Shown: positions 23,094-34,149 of the stretch, piece after piece | Layout: every line of letters starts with the position of its first letter | Numbering within the stretch: position 1 is the stretch's first letter | From: Daphnia pulex | Taxonomy: Eukaryota > Arthropoda > Branchiopoda > Diplostraca > Daphniidae | NCBI RefSeq assembly: GCF_021134715.1 | Contig: NC_060023.1 | Span: 6,386,001 to 6,450,000 of the forward strand | Direction: 5' to 3' | DNA: 64,000 nt | Notes under the pieces: model-generated | Database searches by the model: none | Told to the model about the DNA's origin: nothing | Seen by the model: only the letters and a program-made list of their open reading frames with translations | Translations under genes and position numbers: made by a program

Positions 23094-24230
23094 TTAATAA
23101 ATTTTAGCCGGTTGACGTAGAATTTGTATTACCTTGATATAGCGCTCCACTACTGGGTGGAGGGTTTTACCGTCTATGACGAACGGTGGCTTAGCCGGAT
23201 TGACACCCTCAATCGGTGCTTGTGACCGAATGGTTCCGTGGTCGGGTACCCAAAGGCTGGAAATCAATGCCTGGGCCGGTGGTACAATCTTAATGACCGA
23301 CCGTGTGCGGGGTCTTGGAACGTCCGGGGTTCCCGGGTAATCCTCGAAAACCGGCACAACTGTGTTCGGGCAATTACTTTTGACAGCTCAAGCGCTAGTT
23401 TCAATAGCTGACTTATGCTTGCTGGAGCCGTGAGCTGCTGTTCTCAGAGCCGATATGGCCCACCGTGCTATTCCACTTACCCCTGCGTGGGCTAGTGGGT
23501 CCTCTACCCAGTTGATTTGAATTGGGGTTTCCTCGAATCTGCACCTCTTAGTTTAGAGGATTTGACGTTTGCGTTCGAGTTTGGCCTCTCCTATGGCGAA
23601 TTTAGCTTCACCAAACACCAAGAGCTTCCTTTTAGCTGTTGCTTTGGCAGAGGCTTTGTATGCTTCTACGAGATTGGCGTTATGGTGCAAAATCTCTTCG
23701 CATCCACTTATTCCTTCTGTAGGTGTGGTGGCAAGTCTTGAATTTGCCTGTTTTTTGTTTTTTTTGCTGCCGCCTCTCTCCTTTCTCCTTGGGCGCACTT
23801 GGAGAGAGTATGGGGTCGTGAGCTCAAGCAACTCAAAAAATGGGAGTTTAAACAACTCGATCAATAGCTCCCAGCACGTTTTAGTGTCATGGGCTTCTAC
23901 AAACTTTTTTTATGACTCCTTGATGAGTTCTATGGCTTCGGCCCACTAAGCGGCCTGGTTATCACAGGTACGGTCTGGATTCTCCACTAAAAGAAAAAAG
24001 ACAAGAGAGATTAGTTTTCGGTCTTTGTTCCGGAAACCGGTTCGAAGGACCATGTTGAATATTTCCTTGGACGAAGTAAAATTCTACCCGGGTTGATCCG
24101 GGGTGGTTCAGCGAACTTAGACCGTAGTGACGGTGTCCAGTCGTAACTAGTACTTACTTTTGGATTCGGCGGACCTGTGGCCTCGACGACTCCTTTTCGT
24201 GGTGGTGCGGGTTTCGCAGCAGTTATCAGA
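23094..24230 (-). mobile_element. Retroelement-associated remnant, class uncertain
   Basis: On the minus strand a short ATG exon (about 24235-24158, MSSDNCCETRTTTKRS) ends in a GTAAGT donor. Downstream, an acceptor leads to a frame with several stops. The pieces at 23864-23553 (Lys/Ala-rich, predicted helical) and 23357-23094 (VDGKTLHPVVER-like end) follow. The composition and its position after an integrase scrap suggest a gag-like product of a retroelement, but no zinc knuckle or protease is visible. It could also be a dead host gene. Confidence 0.35.
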
Positions 24231-24266
24231 ACTCATCTGCAAAGACAAATAAGAAAAAAAAAGAGG

Positions 24267-24299
24267 TATGTATTACCTCAATCGTTGAGGTAATACATA
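24267..24299. repeat. Perfect 15-bp hairpin
   Basis: TATGTATTACCTCAA, a TCG loop and the exact reverse complement follow one another. It sits between the retroelement remnants on either side. No T-run follows. Confidence 0.8.
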
Positions 24300-24357
24300 T
24301 GGCACTAAAATTAACCACAGCCTTGTGTGGTAAAGAAACCAAAAACACGCAATAAAG

Positions 24358-24720
24358 TTAGTTAAGTTCCTTTGCGGCATCGTTGATTGCCACCAGGCGA
24401 TCATGCCACCATTTGCTCTTTCCAGTTGTCAGCGAATGTCGATGGCTTAGCCGAAGGATAAAGCGTTGGGGATGGCCGAATACCATCTGGGCAGGGGAAA
24501 GTCTACATTCACAAGGAGTGTTTCGGAATTCAACGAGGCCTTGCCTGAATTTGGCTGACGTCAATTCGCCGGATAGGAGAATATTTTTTACTAGTTCTTT
24601 ACCGCCTTGCCGTGGCCATTACTTTGAGGGTAGTGAGTCATTGAATTCCCCCACGTCACGCCCCACGACATCAAAAATTTAGGTGCAAAATTGCGAAACT
24701 AATATCCGTGTCGTCGGCTT
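24358..24720 (-). mobile_element. Ty3/gypsy integrase C-terminal fragment
   Basis: Minus-strand reading from about 24645 gives HYPQSNGHGKAVKN, the integrase segment that normally carries the catalytic Glu. Here the residue is Gly or lost. After two stops, 24564-24358 gives FRQGLVEFRNTP and LSPAQMVFGHPQR, typical of the end of gypsy integrase. It is clearly dead. Confidence 0.7.
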
Positions 24721-25499
24721 CCTCCGTGGTGATCGGCCGGATTGAACGCTTGGCGACATGGTGGTGAACGATAGGACGTCCAGATAAGCCTCTTCGTCCT
24801 CTTGGGATTGGTCGCTGACCGCTCACAGATGTGGAGCGACCCGGGAGCCAATTTCAGGAAAAAGATGGTCAGAATGCAACCAAATGTCTACTTTAACGCC
24901 ATCGATTATCATTATAATAGATGAAGCTCGCTCATAATTGAAAAACATTTCAACCATATCTCCTGCACTCAAGCCTATGTAAAGTCTAAAGTCTGGAAGA
25001 GGTGGCAATAAAAACAGAAATTAGCTAGGTTAATGCTTTAAATAAAAATATTGTTTGTTGGTTACCGTTAGAACACAAAAGAAAGATAAAGCGAACAATT
25101 CTGTTTTAAGTAGTGACATATTCTCTTATTGAAACTACCGACGTTGCTTCTTCTGCCAATGCCACACGGAACAGGAGATTTTGCTGCCTAAATACTTGTA
25201 CTAGCAATCCGATATTTACTTCTCCTTCGTTTACGTGAAAATCGTAATCTTTTTTTTTCACATTGCGCCGCGAAGGAAGCGCACCTCATGAATTAGCCGA
25301 TAAAATATGGAAAAACTTCCCTTTCCCTCCCCCCTCGTAATGAGCACGTTCATACAAAATTGACTTATGACCTTATCGTTATGACGTCGTACCCCTAGGT
25401 TTCTTGTTCCCGTTTACGCCTGCTTGTTTCTCGATCGACCTGCTCTATGGGGGTCCTCCAGAGGAGTTGTGGTCAAAGCAGACTTTGAGAAATCCAAAA
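24721..25499. other. Spacer with one exon-like minus-strand frame
   Basis: At 24970-24826 on the minus strand an ACATAG acceptor precedes a frame of about 48 codons (SAGDMVEMFFNYERASS) ending in a stop. It could be an exon of a lost gene or element. The rest shows nothing. Confidence 0.3.
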
Positions 25500-25745
25500 G
25501 TAGGTTTGCTTGGTATGAGGTGGACGTTGATGAAGAGCATTGGTTCTGTGTGGGATTGTGTTATCTAGTGAAGACAACTGTCTGGCTGATTTTCCATTGA
25601 AAATTTAAGGTGACATTTCTTTCTCCCTCGATAGATCTTTTATAGTGCAGGTCTGAGTGTTACTTCGGTGTCGATTGGATTTTGGCCTATCGTTTAGAGG
25701 GAGACGTCGTCGTCAGAGGCAAGATTTTGTTAGGAGGGGGTGGTT
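25500..25745 (+). repeat. Dispersed repeat, copy 2
   Basis: Aligns in the same orientation with 9055-9310. See that entry for the shared blocks. Confidence 0.6.
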
Positions 25746-26500
25746 GGCAGAGTCGGTTAGCATCACGTTGACGCCATTATTCGTTCTGGCTTAGTTGTGA
25801 CAATTTTTCGCCAACTCTGACGCAAATAATACGGCCTTTGATGAAATCTTGGAGCCAGGAGATAATAATACCCGTGATACCTAGATTGGCGTCTTTGTAG
25901 AGGAGACTTTGTGACCAGAAAGAAGAGTTTTAGGCATTCAAAATATCTTGGAAGACTACCGCCGTCGATTGTTGGTCGCCGTACCCTCATTTTATGTCTA
26001 GTCCTGGCTTTAATATGTGGTCTGCGGTGCTGTAGCATTTTCTGAAACCCGCTTGTTCTAAGTTCATCAATCCTTTGGATTCCAAGAACCATTAGATGCG
26101 ATTAGATTCATCACCAGAGGTTAGTAGTAAGTAGAAATATGATTGTGGGATTTTTTTTACGTGTAATTGTTAAATTTAACTTCATTTTAGACATAATCTA
26201 AATTTTGCTTGGGCAAAAATGGATGTGGAATCCGCTTTAGCAACAGTTGTTGGTGGATTTCACAGTTATTTAGCAAAGGTAATTGTTGAAGTCAGTAGGA
26301 AGAAGATACTTCAGATCTAGTGCAGACAATGGCAGTCGGGATACTGGACTAAGGAATTCCAGTGCAAGTTGTCTGTTTAGGTTTCACTAACTTGGTATTT
26401 TCATTAATCTTGTATTTAATTTTTAGTGCATTCAACAAATTTTTACCTCAATTTCCACGCAGAAACCTAAATCGGCAAAAATAGCGATTAATAATAAATA
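25746..26500. other. Spacer with a possible tiny exon
   Basis: At about 26219-26278 an ATG-led frame of 20 codons (MDVESALATVVGGFHSYLAK) ends at a GTAATT donor. Without a partner exon it remains a curiosity. Confidence 0.25.
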
Positions 26501-26505
26501 ATAAA

Positions 26506-26573
26506 GTGTCGGATACGGGCATCCAAAACCCCTGACCTTTCGTAGAATGGCTCGCTATCCACTACACTAACAC
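26506..26573 (-). tRNA. tRNA-like sequence, pseudo-tRNA or SINE head
   Basis: On the minus strand the 68-base block starts GTGTTAGTGTAGTGGATAGC, close to a pol III A box with the D-arm, and ends CCGACAC, so four terminal bases pair. The anticodon arm and B box are poor. A weaker look-alike occurs at 44431-44490. Confidence 0.3.
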
Positions 26574-26688
26574 TAACTAAATTCTTTAGCTGGTAGTTTT
26601 AGACCGTTATTTGCACGAAACAATAATTTTTTTCAGTTATAAATAAGTAATTGAATTTGAGATAGGCCAAATCATTAAGGACAAATAA

Positions 26689-27006
26689 TTGTTTTTATTG
26701 CTAATTAGATTTGGAGAAATGCGTCGAAAATCCGAGTACGTATTTTTTGGAACAGCCGCTGTGAGAATAATGTATCCGACTCTTGCGAGTGCAAATACGG
26801 GTAAGTATTTTCCTGCTCTGCTCGGTTTTTTAAAACTCGGATCGACACAATCCATCTGCTCTGGTTGCACGGTGATCCTTGACCAGCCGATGAACTGGTG
26901 CATACCCTGTCAAGCTTGTCCCCAACTGGACAGCGAAGAATTCAAACAACTGTGTAATCCGTTTGGCCCAGGCAAAACTCACAGCAGGGAAGATAACATT
27001 ATTTGA
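26689..27006 (+). CDS. Weak candidate exon, Cys-rich
   Basis: A 105-codon plus-strand frame includes SICSGCTVILDQPMNWCIPC and CPQLDSEEFKQLC, with five regularly spaced cysteines in its last third. No splice signals or family were recognised. It might be a remnant of an element or chance. Confidence 0.25.
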   Translation: MFLLLIRFGEMRRKSEYVFFGTAAVRIMYPTLASANTGKYFPALLGFLKLGSTQSICSGCTVILDQPMNWCIPCQACPQLDSEEFKQLCNPFGPGKTHSREDNII

Positions 27007-27146
27007 AAATTTTTATCGAATGTAATATTTATCTATTTGAACTATTTTCGTCAGATTTCGACGAATGCCTTGATTTGCACGAACGGAGTCTCCAAGAACT
27101 TAGTGGGCACGTCTCGTTGTATTGCATCCTTTCCTAAATAAGAAAA

Positions 27147-27372
27147 GGCCACTCCGTCAGCTCCCGTTTTAAAGGATTTTTTTTTATTATAAGGCTATTA
27201 TGTATTTTTTCCTTTTATTAAAAAAAAATATTTTATTTTTCAATTTTAGCGATTGTAGGGAAAAGTGATTATCTTAGTCCCAATTTAGGCATCTTTGTCT
27301 TACCAGTCTGAAAACGAGGGGGTAGAATACGACTTAACTGCAATAAGCATCCCAATTCGCCAATGGGCTTGA
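27147..27372 (+). repeat. Inverted dispersed repeat, copy 1
   Basis: This block matches the reverse complement of 45037-45286. Shared pieces include CCCGTTTTAAAGG, GTGATT.TCTTAGTCCC, ACCAGTCTGAA and AAGCATCCC. Identity is roughly 75 to 80 percent by eye. It is non-coding. Confidence 0.65.
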
Positions 27373-28440
27373 TCGCATTGAAGACTTTACTGAAGAAACC
27401 AGCATGAACAAAACACGCGGTGTGGGACCATAACTATTTTTTTTTACTTTAACGAACTAGATGGTCAGCGATAAGAAGGGGAACTAGAATGGAACACAAT
27501 ACGAAAAAATCGTGTTATAATTTATTGCTTATGTGGTTTCTCACCCAAATACTTATTGCAACATTTAATTAAGTTTTCAGTATATTCTATAAATCAGCCA
27601 ACAAAAAGTCTGATGGGAAAGGGGTGTTCAATGGGTGAAGTAACCTTAAATTTTAAAAAAAGCTTAAATAAATATCTTCTACACCCTAAGGGTCCTCTTT
27701 CATTATTTCTAGTATAATAATATTTACCTTTCAGGATCACTGAGCGATCCGTATGGTAATTTGTAATTACAAACAATTTGTTTAAATGTAATAACTGGTA
27801 GATTTTTACTTTTTCTTACAGTTTCCGAAGTTTCATTATCAATCCCAAATGTTATAATAGGATATCTTATGTATAATATCAGAAACATGGTTTAGATAAA
27901 AAAGTATCACAGCTTTTCTCTATTTTCCTATTCGTATATACGAATAAATGAACTGGGTAAAGTGAGAGGTGAAAAACATAGCAAAAATTAGTTTTCAAAT
28001 TGATAACTTTATTTCTACATACATAGTTCACCACAACACGACAAAAAAAATAAACAAAAACTACTTGAATGGATAACCGTCGTTCAGTTAATAAACAAAT
28101 TGGTAAAAAGGACCTGAACTGAACCTAAAATCTCAGATTTCTCAGAAATTTCTTAAATAATTCATTTGTCCTCCCTTCTCTGTGGAAGATTTTATCCACT
28201 ATCATATACTCTGTTTCGTAATTACAGTGTTCAACTATGTAACCCCATACACTACGCCGTTCCTCGCCCATGTCACGTGAGGATGTGATAGTTTTGATAA
28301 ATTTCTTTACGCGGTTCCATGCTGTTGTGGTTTTTTGTATCATCGAGTTGAGACGGACGGACGTGTAATTCAAAATGAGACAACGTGTAATTATCGCTGA
28401 GACTGACGTTCATATTCTTATTTTTGACTTGTTTCTCTAT
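27373..28440. other. Gene-free AT-rich stretch
   Basis: No exon, RNA gene or repeat was recognised. Confidence 0.4.
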
Positions 28441-28445
28441 ATTAT

Positions 28446-28790
28446 TTGTTTTCCAGGAAGAAAAAAAGGGAGGGTTGTCGATGGCGACCAAGACGGAGGA
28501 GAGCGCCGTTACCGAGGAGCGGATCGCCTACATCCTGCACGAGGCCAGCGCCCTTCTACGGGCGCAACAAGTTGACGTCTCCGGGTAGCAACATAAATCC
28601 GAGAGCAAACCGCCCAACCAAACACGGAAGGAGCCTGGAGCGTCAAGAGCAACGAAGAGAGCTCGGAGCGTGAGGCCGTCAAGATGAGGTCGGCCGTGCC
28701 GGCCAGCAGCAAATCCTCGTTCCTCCTCAATGCCAACGAGAACGGAGAGCAAGTGAACTTTGTTCTATGTACCGTTCTCAGTATTGCTAG
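28446..28790 (+). pseudogene. Broken GC-rich exon of an unknown conserved gene
   Basis: After a TTTTCCAG acceptor the sequence turns GC-rich in otherwise AT-rich DNA. The frame from 28481 gives a helix-like ESAVTEERIAYILHEASALL before a TAG near 28588. Later pieces in another frame read SNEESSEREAVKM and LLNANENGEQ. Several frame changes show decay. The family is not identified. The situation parallels 2481-3643: a gene-like GC island with stops and no neighbours, most simply a displaced exon of a conserved gene. Confidence 0.4.
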
Positions 28791-28902
28791 CTAGGATTCA
28801 TGTAAATTAAAGTGCGCTGTTAAAGGTTTGAGCCAAAAAAACCGATCAGTGTAACCTTAGTCTGTTTCATTTTTCAGCTTTTTTTTATCGGGTTGCATCC
28901 AT

Positions 28903-28937
28903 AAAATCACGAAAAATCGTGATTTTTTCGTGATTTT
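28903..28937. repeat. 14-bp hairpin
   Basis: AAAATCACGAAAAA and its reverse complement flank a 7-base loop that itself repeats TCGTGAT. Confidence 0.7.
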
Positions 28938-29586
28938 AATTCATAAAGCCAGTTCTATGAGATATTTTTTATTGCTCTTTTCACATGTGTTAGACAACTA
29001 TACTATATATATGCTGTTTTTTTTAACTTAGTCGGACTAAAATAAAATCACGCGCGCGCGGAATTTGTATAACTAGCATCGTTTTTTTTACGTCTAAAGC
29101 AGGCAGTAGACGGCAGACTGCAAAAGATACAGATTACAGAAGTAATCTAAGCTGTCACTCATTGATTTCGTGATTAATGTTATCTAAGAAAAGGGTTTTG
29201 TTAATAATTCGTAATGGAAACGCGAAGACAGCGCAGCAAAGTAGATTGGTTAATCGGTAAATTAAGTTTCTCTTTATTTGGGCAATGCAGAGAAGACGCA
29301 CAGAAGAAATGGACAATCGCTAACAATGGAAAGGAACAATCGGGACATCAAAACATCATCTCCAAAGATGTCAACGAAGGAGGGATGAGTTATTTAAATT
29401 GAAAATATAATAACTCAACCTAAGGGGAGGCTTTCCTTTAAATGTTTTGTCAAACGTACGTTCCTTTCAATTTTTAAATGAATTTCGAATAATCAAATTA
29501 ATATACCAAATGATTTTGGTGCATCGCCTAGTATTACAATACTAGGCGTATTGGTTAAAAAAAATTTCATCGCTAAACGATAAAAA
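28938..29586. other. Spacer with small hairpin
   Basis: A perfect 11-bp hairpin (CGCCTAGTATT, 2-base loop) lies at 29525-29548. A 62-codon frame at 29214-29402 has no further support. Confidence 0.4.
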
Positions 29587-30250
29587 GTGAGCTTCAATCA
29601 CGAAACAGGAACTATCTCACAGACAAGCAAGAGCCGTGTTCGACACGCCCTGGCGAACAGACACGCGGTCGTCTGTTTTCCATGTTCGGCAGTTTCTGCC
29701 ATATTTTACTACTGCTATTGCAAAATCACCGGGTCTCTTCCTGGCCATCTCCCTCTCCTTTCTCGACTTTGTTTGCCCCTTTTTCCCCAAGACATGTGAA
29801 ACAGCTAATTAGGTCCACGCTATGGAACATCTGGAGTAAAGAGTGGGCCTCCATATTGACTAATTTAAGTAGCAAAGCCTTCTTCCCAGCTGTGCGGCTG
29901 CCAATGTGCTGATAGAACGAAGAACTAATGCCACCTCCACCCACTTCATCACCGGCCACTGCTTCCTGAATTCATATCAACATCGTTTCAGCCTCTCTCC
30001 TTCCGCTTCCTGCCTATGTGGTGCCCCCTCCGAGACTATTCCACATTTCATTATTCACTGCCCTATCTTCTCATCTCTCAGATCGATTTTAGTCGATGTC
30101 GTCTCTTCCAGTGGTCACCCCTGGCCACCTCCTCTTCATATCTTTCCTCAGTGCAACTTTCTATGGAGCGCCCTTGCCGTTTTTGTTTCTCGAACCAAAC
30201 GCCTCACCCGCAAAAAACGCGAGTGTTGGACGCCGACTATGTCTTTTTCC
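29587..30250 (+). mobile_element. 3' end of a non-LTR retrotransposon (LINE)
   Basis: Two frames together resemble the C-terminal end of the single pol protein of I/Jockey-like LINEs. 29682-29912 gives IRSTLWNIWSKEWASI. 29906-30070 gives FITGHCFLNSYQHRF followed by CLCGAPSETIPHFIIHCP, the terminal CCHC-type motif (C-x-C, H, C). A stop at about 29910 and further breaks show it is dead. Reverse transcriptase and endonuclease parts are absent, as expected for a 5'-truncated copy. Confidence 0.7.
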
Positions 30251-31275
30251 TATAGGCCACCTGCATTTCTCAGCTTTTTATCTGTCCAGTTTATTGTGGT
30301 TTGGGCCCACTGACTCCTGTCACTTGTGACCTCAGTCCGCAGACGGGCCAACTCCAAATCTTCGCCACTCTTGAGGAACGACTCCCTTCACAGACTGGTG
30401 CTGTGCAAACGGGATGCCGTCGCCGGCAATTTTGTGGGCAGAATCTTACTTCTCTTAGTCCGTTTTTAGCCTGTCATTCACCAATCCTCCGTTGTCCGAG
30501 TGTTCGTTTCCTTTATATATATATATATTAATTTCTTGGCTTGTTCATCCAACCCCCCCCCCCCAACCATCATCTTTTCTCATAAATTCGTCTCTACATT
30601 TACTCCTGCCTCCTCTCTACCCTCAATGCTACACCTATAAACGTTGGTATGTCTTGAGGGGCTGTTTCCCGCCGCCACGGGCTGCCGCACCAAAATATGC
30701 GGCTCCGGGCCGGCAAGGACAGCAAGAGGGAAAGCGCGTTCCGTTTCCGTGATGCCACTCCCCGCCTCCTCTCTACTTTTGATTCTGCACCTAAAAATGG
30801 AGGTATGTTTTGAAAGGTCTTCTTCCCCGTTTCGGGTGTCCGCACCAAAACATGCGGCTTCGTGCTGGCGGGGAGGGCAAGAGGAGAGGCCGATCAGAAT
30901 TTTGACTATATCTGAAGTTAAAAAGAGATGATTCCAAAGTTTCCTTCCGTTAGGCTCAAATTCCCCTCTGGTCGCTTTGTTTATATGTCTAATGCACATC
31001 GTCCCTCCCCCTGCCAGAGCAAGCAAATCAGCGCTAGCACGATTTTCAGGGTTGCCATATTTTTATTTTGTTTATGTTCAAGAGTCTACATAAAGACCAA
31101 CGAAAAAGAGGGAAAGTGTTTCATTCTTCTTTGTTGGAGTATTGCAGTGTATGGCGCCTTTTTATTTTCGGTTTTGACATAACAGATAAGAGGTTGAGTT
31201 GGCAAATTTTCTCAATGAGTCTTTAGAAAAAAACACCTTTCTTCCCCTTTCATCGCAAGCACTCAAGGTACTGAC
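30251..31275. other. LINE 3' region and tandem repeat
   Basis: It holds a (TA)n run near 30514-30528, a 12-base C run near 30553 and two tandem copies of a 156-base unit (30609-30895). No gene was recognised. Confidence 0.5.
30609..30895 (+). repeat. Two-copy 156-bp tandem repeat
   Basis: Copy 1 starts at 30609 and copy 2 at 30765, both with CCTCCTCTCTAC. Other matched blocks are CCGCACCAAAA.ATGCGGCT and GGCAAG(A)GG. The copies are diverged. It may be part of the 3' untranslated region of the LINE. Confidence 0.6.
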
Positions 31276-32265
31276 ATGAAAGGAAGCATGATTTTGCGTG
31301 CGCTTAAAAACCTCTCATTGGTGGAAAGGGATTTTCATGTGACATTTGACAATGCTTATTGGGCACAACGCCGTGATTTTTCGCGTTGTCACTTAACGAA
31401 CCCCAGTAAAGTTCCGTCAGTCTGCAAAGAGCCTCATTCATATTTCATTTGTCTGGCAGACGGCCGCTAATTCCGTCTGACAAGATGGGCCGTAAACGTA
31501 GACAAAGGGTGTCGCAGACACAATAGATACGGGTCTTTCGACTTCCGTCGGAATAAGAACCCCAGTTTCATCGTCGGGCCAGCAGCTGATGGTCCCTTCG
31601 GCTGTCACATTGCGACGTTCGTTTCAACCATTTAATTCGCGAGCAGTGGAAATGCCACCCACCTGTCCGTCTCTGACTTGCGTGACCGTCCCGAGGGTTA
31701 ATACTCCTGCTCCGCCAACACCGGACTCGAGCCACATCAGCCTACAGGGAGACCAACAGTACAGTGGCGATCTTAGAAGCTCGAGTTGGCTAGTGGAGGG
31801 CCCGTCGAGAGTAGTCCCGGTCCGTCTATTTCTAACCGAGCAGCCAGCGACAACAGAGGTGCCACCCGGCAGTTCTGATCCCATCCCGACATCGTTGACT
31901 ACATCCAAACCGGTCAAACACACTACATCCGAATTGGTACAACGCGGTCAGGTGTTATTTTTGGCATTGTGCATGGTTAATTTATCCCAGAGCGTCAGTG
32001 GTACTGATTACCTCTAAAACATTTATTTATCCTGTTTATCTGTTGTGTGTTTCTCCCCTTGTGCAAGTTGTTCATGTCTTGTTCGTCGTTCGTGAATATT
32101 ATCCTCGTGTGTACCATCTGTCGCTATGTGTTGGTTTACGGGGCTTTTTTGGGGAGTGGAGCCAATTGGGGGTGTAAAAGTATTAATTCAGAAGTGTGCC
32201 GTTCTTAATTCAGTAGTCGTAATCATCGTCTTGTGTTTATTGTATTGTTTATGGAAAGGGGAAGA
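31276..32265 (+). mobile_element. Ty3/gypsy 3' fragment (pol tail to polypurine tract)
   Basis: The frame at 31276-31470 and the next in-frame part read PHSYFICLADGR, stop, then FRLTRWAVNVDKG. This is the same pol-tail signature found at 11690-11640 and 16850-16900. A Ser/Pro/Thr-rich tail follows (31589-32017). A purine tract GGAAAGGGGAAGA at 32253-32265 precedes TGTTTTATGG, a likely LTR start, but the LTR end was not located. It is a third, more distant member of the group. Confidence 0.65.
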
Positions 32266-32954
32266 TGTTTTATGGACTTGGTATGTCGAACACCAGAGGG
32301 ACATTTCCGGTGGTGAGACATACGAACACAGACCACAATACAAGGCAGTTCTTACCTCACGCTTGGGACTACCACATCACTCATTCCATTTAAAAAAATA
32401 AAAGAAAAAACGATGGCCACTCCTAAGAGTGGCACTTGGGATTCCTTCAATTTTAGGCAAAATGCTATTTTTAGTTCAAGCTGTTGTGATTAGTTTTGCT
32501 GAATTGCTCAAATTATATTCACTTCGATTGTTCTTTATCACACGATTTTTCATCAGTAGATGCAAATGTATTCGAGATTAGGGGCAGTTTCACAAACTCA
32601 ATAAAATGCCGAGGGTTGTAAGTGAATACATTAAGTCATGTATTATCTTGAAAAGGCTCCCAACTCCTCGCTGTTACACTCCCTTATATGTAATTCACAT
32701 GGGATTCTGCTTCATCTGCAAAAGTTAAAGCATATTATTAACAGTAAACCTAAAATTTACATGTTTAGGTATACTCACTTGGTTATCTCTCATTGGATTT
32801 CTAATGCTTTTTCCTCATCAGAAATTTTTTCGCTTCTATTTGGTTCTGTGGAAGTCTCTAAAAAAGAAATTATTATGTAATGTTACTATTATAGCATTAG
32901 AAAATAATAATTTACATCTTCAGTTTTAGTCATTTTGGATGGATAAACGAAACG
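32266..32954. other. Probable LTR start, then AT-rich spacer
   Basis: The first part may be LTR of the gypsy fragment. From 32400 on nothing could be assigned. Confidence 0.35.
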
Positions 32955-33165
32955 ACGATCAACAAAACAGGATATCGCCAAGGATTTCCAAATACTTCTC
33001 AGACGTGAATTTTCCGTGGATACGGACGAAGTCACCGGCGTCACTTGCGGAAAACCACGCCCAGAGTGGGACGGATTTTCTTCTGCTTCGGTCTTTAACC
33101 TGGACGTGGTTTTTATCAAAACGGGTTCCATCACGCCGATACACAAATACTCGTCCATACTCGTC
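32955..33165 (-). mobile_element. Tc1/mariner transposase fragment
   Basis: The minus-strand frame starting near 33155 reads VYRRDGTRFDKNHVQV, then SVPLWAWFSASDAGDFVRI and FTSEKYLEIL. This is the central part of Tc1/mariner-like transposases between the first and second catalytic Asp. The rest of the protein and the inverted repeats are missing. Confidence 0.7.
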
Positions 33166-33894
33166 CTATCTAATTTGTAATTAATTATAACATACAGTTT
33201 ACCGCTATTAGTATAATTGAACTTAAGATTACCCAAATGTTTTTTCGTCGGTAAAAATTGCATTTTGACAGAACGCGTCGGTTTCGTTAATGAAGGGGAC
33301 GGCAAATTCAAAACGTAAATTTGTATGCGCAGCCTATTAAAAACAATTTGCGCGCAGCTTGGCGTGGATTAATTAATTTCCGTTTCAGAATGCTGATGGG
33401 ATTCACATCCACATTAGCAATATCTATAAAACAATCCCAAATGGATCACTTATAAATCTAACTGACTTTCCTTCGTTTGAATAGGCAATGATAGTCCCGC
33501 GTTTATTTTTTTTTTCGTTTAAATGTTTTCTGTCGTGATCGGCAAACATTTCGACTACTTTCAAAGAATAGAAATCCTAAGACCTATTTTTTCACTCTGC
33601 ATGCATTTTATTTGCATACAGCCCCTACCTTATTGATCCGCCAAACTTTAGTGTCACTATGTCTTGGTCACGCTTCCAATCATGTTTAATGAAATAAGAA
33701 ATCCTTTTTCATAACCATGGCCATAGTTTTTAAGTCAATAGTTATGAGTAGCGATGAGTAATCTTGGGGCTTCCGGTGACGGAAAATATATATCGTTCTT
33801 ACCATGTCACGGATAAGGTCCGTGGGAATAACAAACGGTATATTGATGACGAGAACGGTTCCTTTTTATTATAATTACACTCTCGTTTTACAGT
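33166..33894. other. Gene-free stretch
   Basis: No supported exon or element was recognised. Confidence 0.4.
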
Positions 33895-34095
33895 TCAGAG
33901 AAGGGAAATTAAAAGCTTGACCAGAGTTTCGGGCCATCGTATGAATGGTGCTGGAACATATTCAGGACCCAATAGAAAAGAGATAGAGAAGATGGGTGAT
34001 CCACCTACAGTTTTTCTTCCAAAATCTTTTGGTGGAGAAGCGCGAGTGCAATCGTCGGACGGGTTATCTTCACTGCGGATGAAGTATGTAATCAA
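33895..34095 (-). mobile_element. BEL/Pao RNase H fragment
   Basis: The minus-strand frame gives YFIRSEDNPSDDCTRASPPKDF and later LLGPEYV..PFIRWPET. This matches the end of RNase H in BEL/Pao elements, where NPADxxTRG is followed by a W...GPxFL...W segment. Only this small piece remains. Confidence 0.6.
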
Positions 34096-34149
34096 GTACC
34101 AGTGATCTAATTCAGAAAGGGAAAGAATAAATCGGTGTAATAGTCGACA

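Noticed and set aside
29214-29402. 62-codon frame METRRQRSKVDWLIG and on
   Set aside because: A 34-base intron reading is also possible, and neither version has support.
30492-31026. Frames on both strands over the tandem repeat
   Set aside because: They arise from the 156-base repeat and are not conserved between its two copies.
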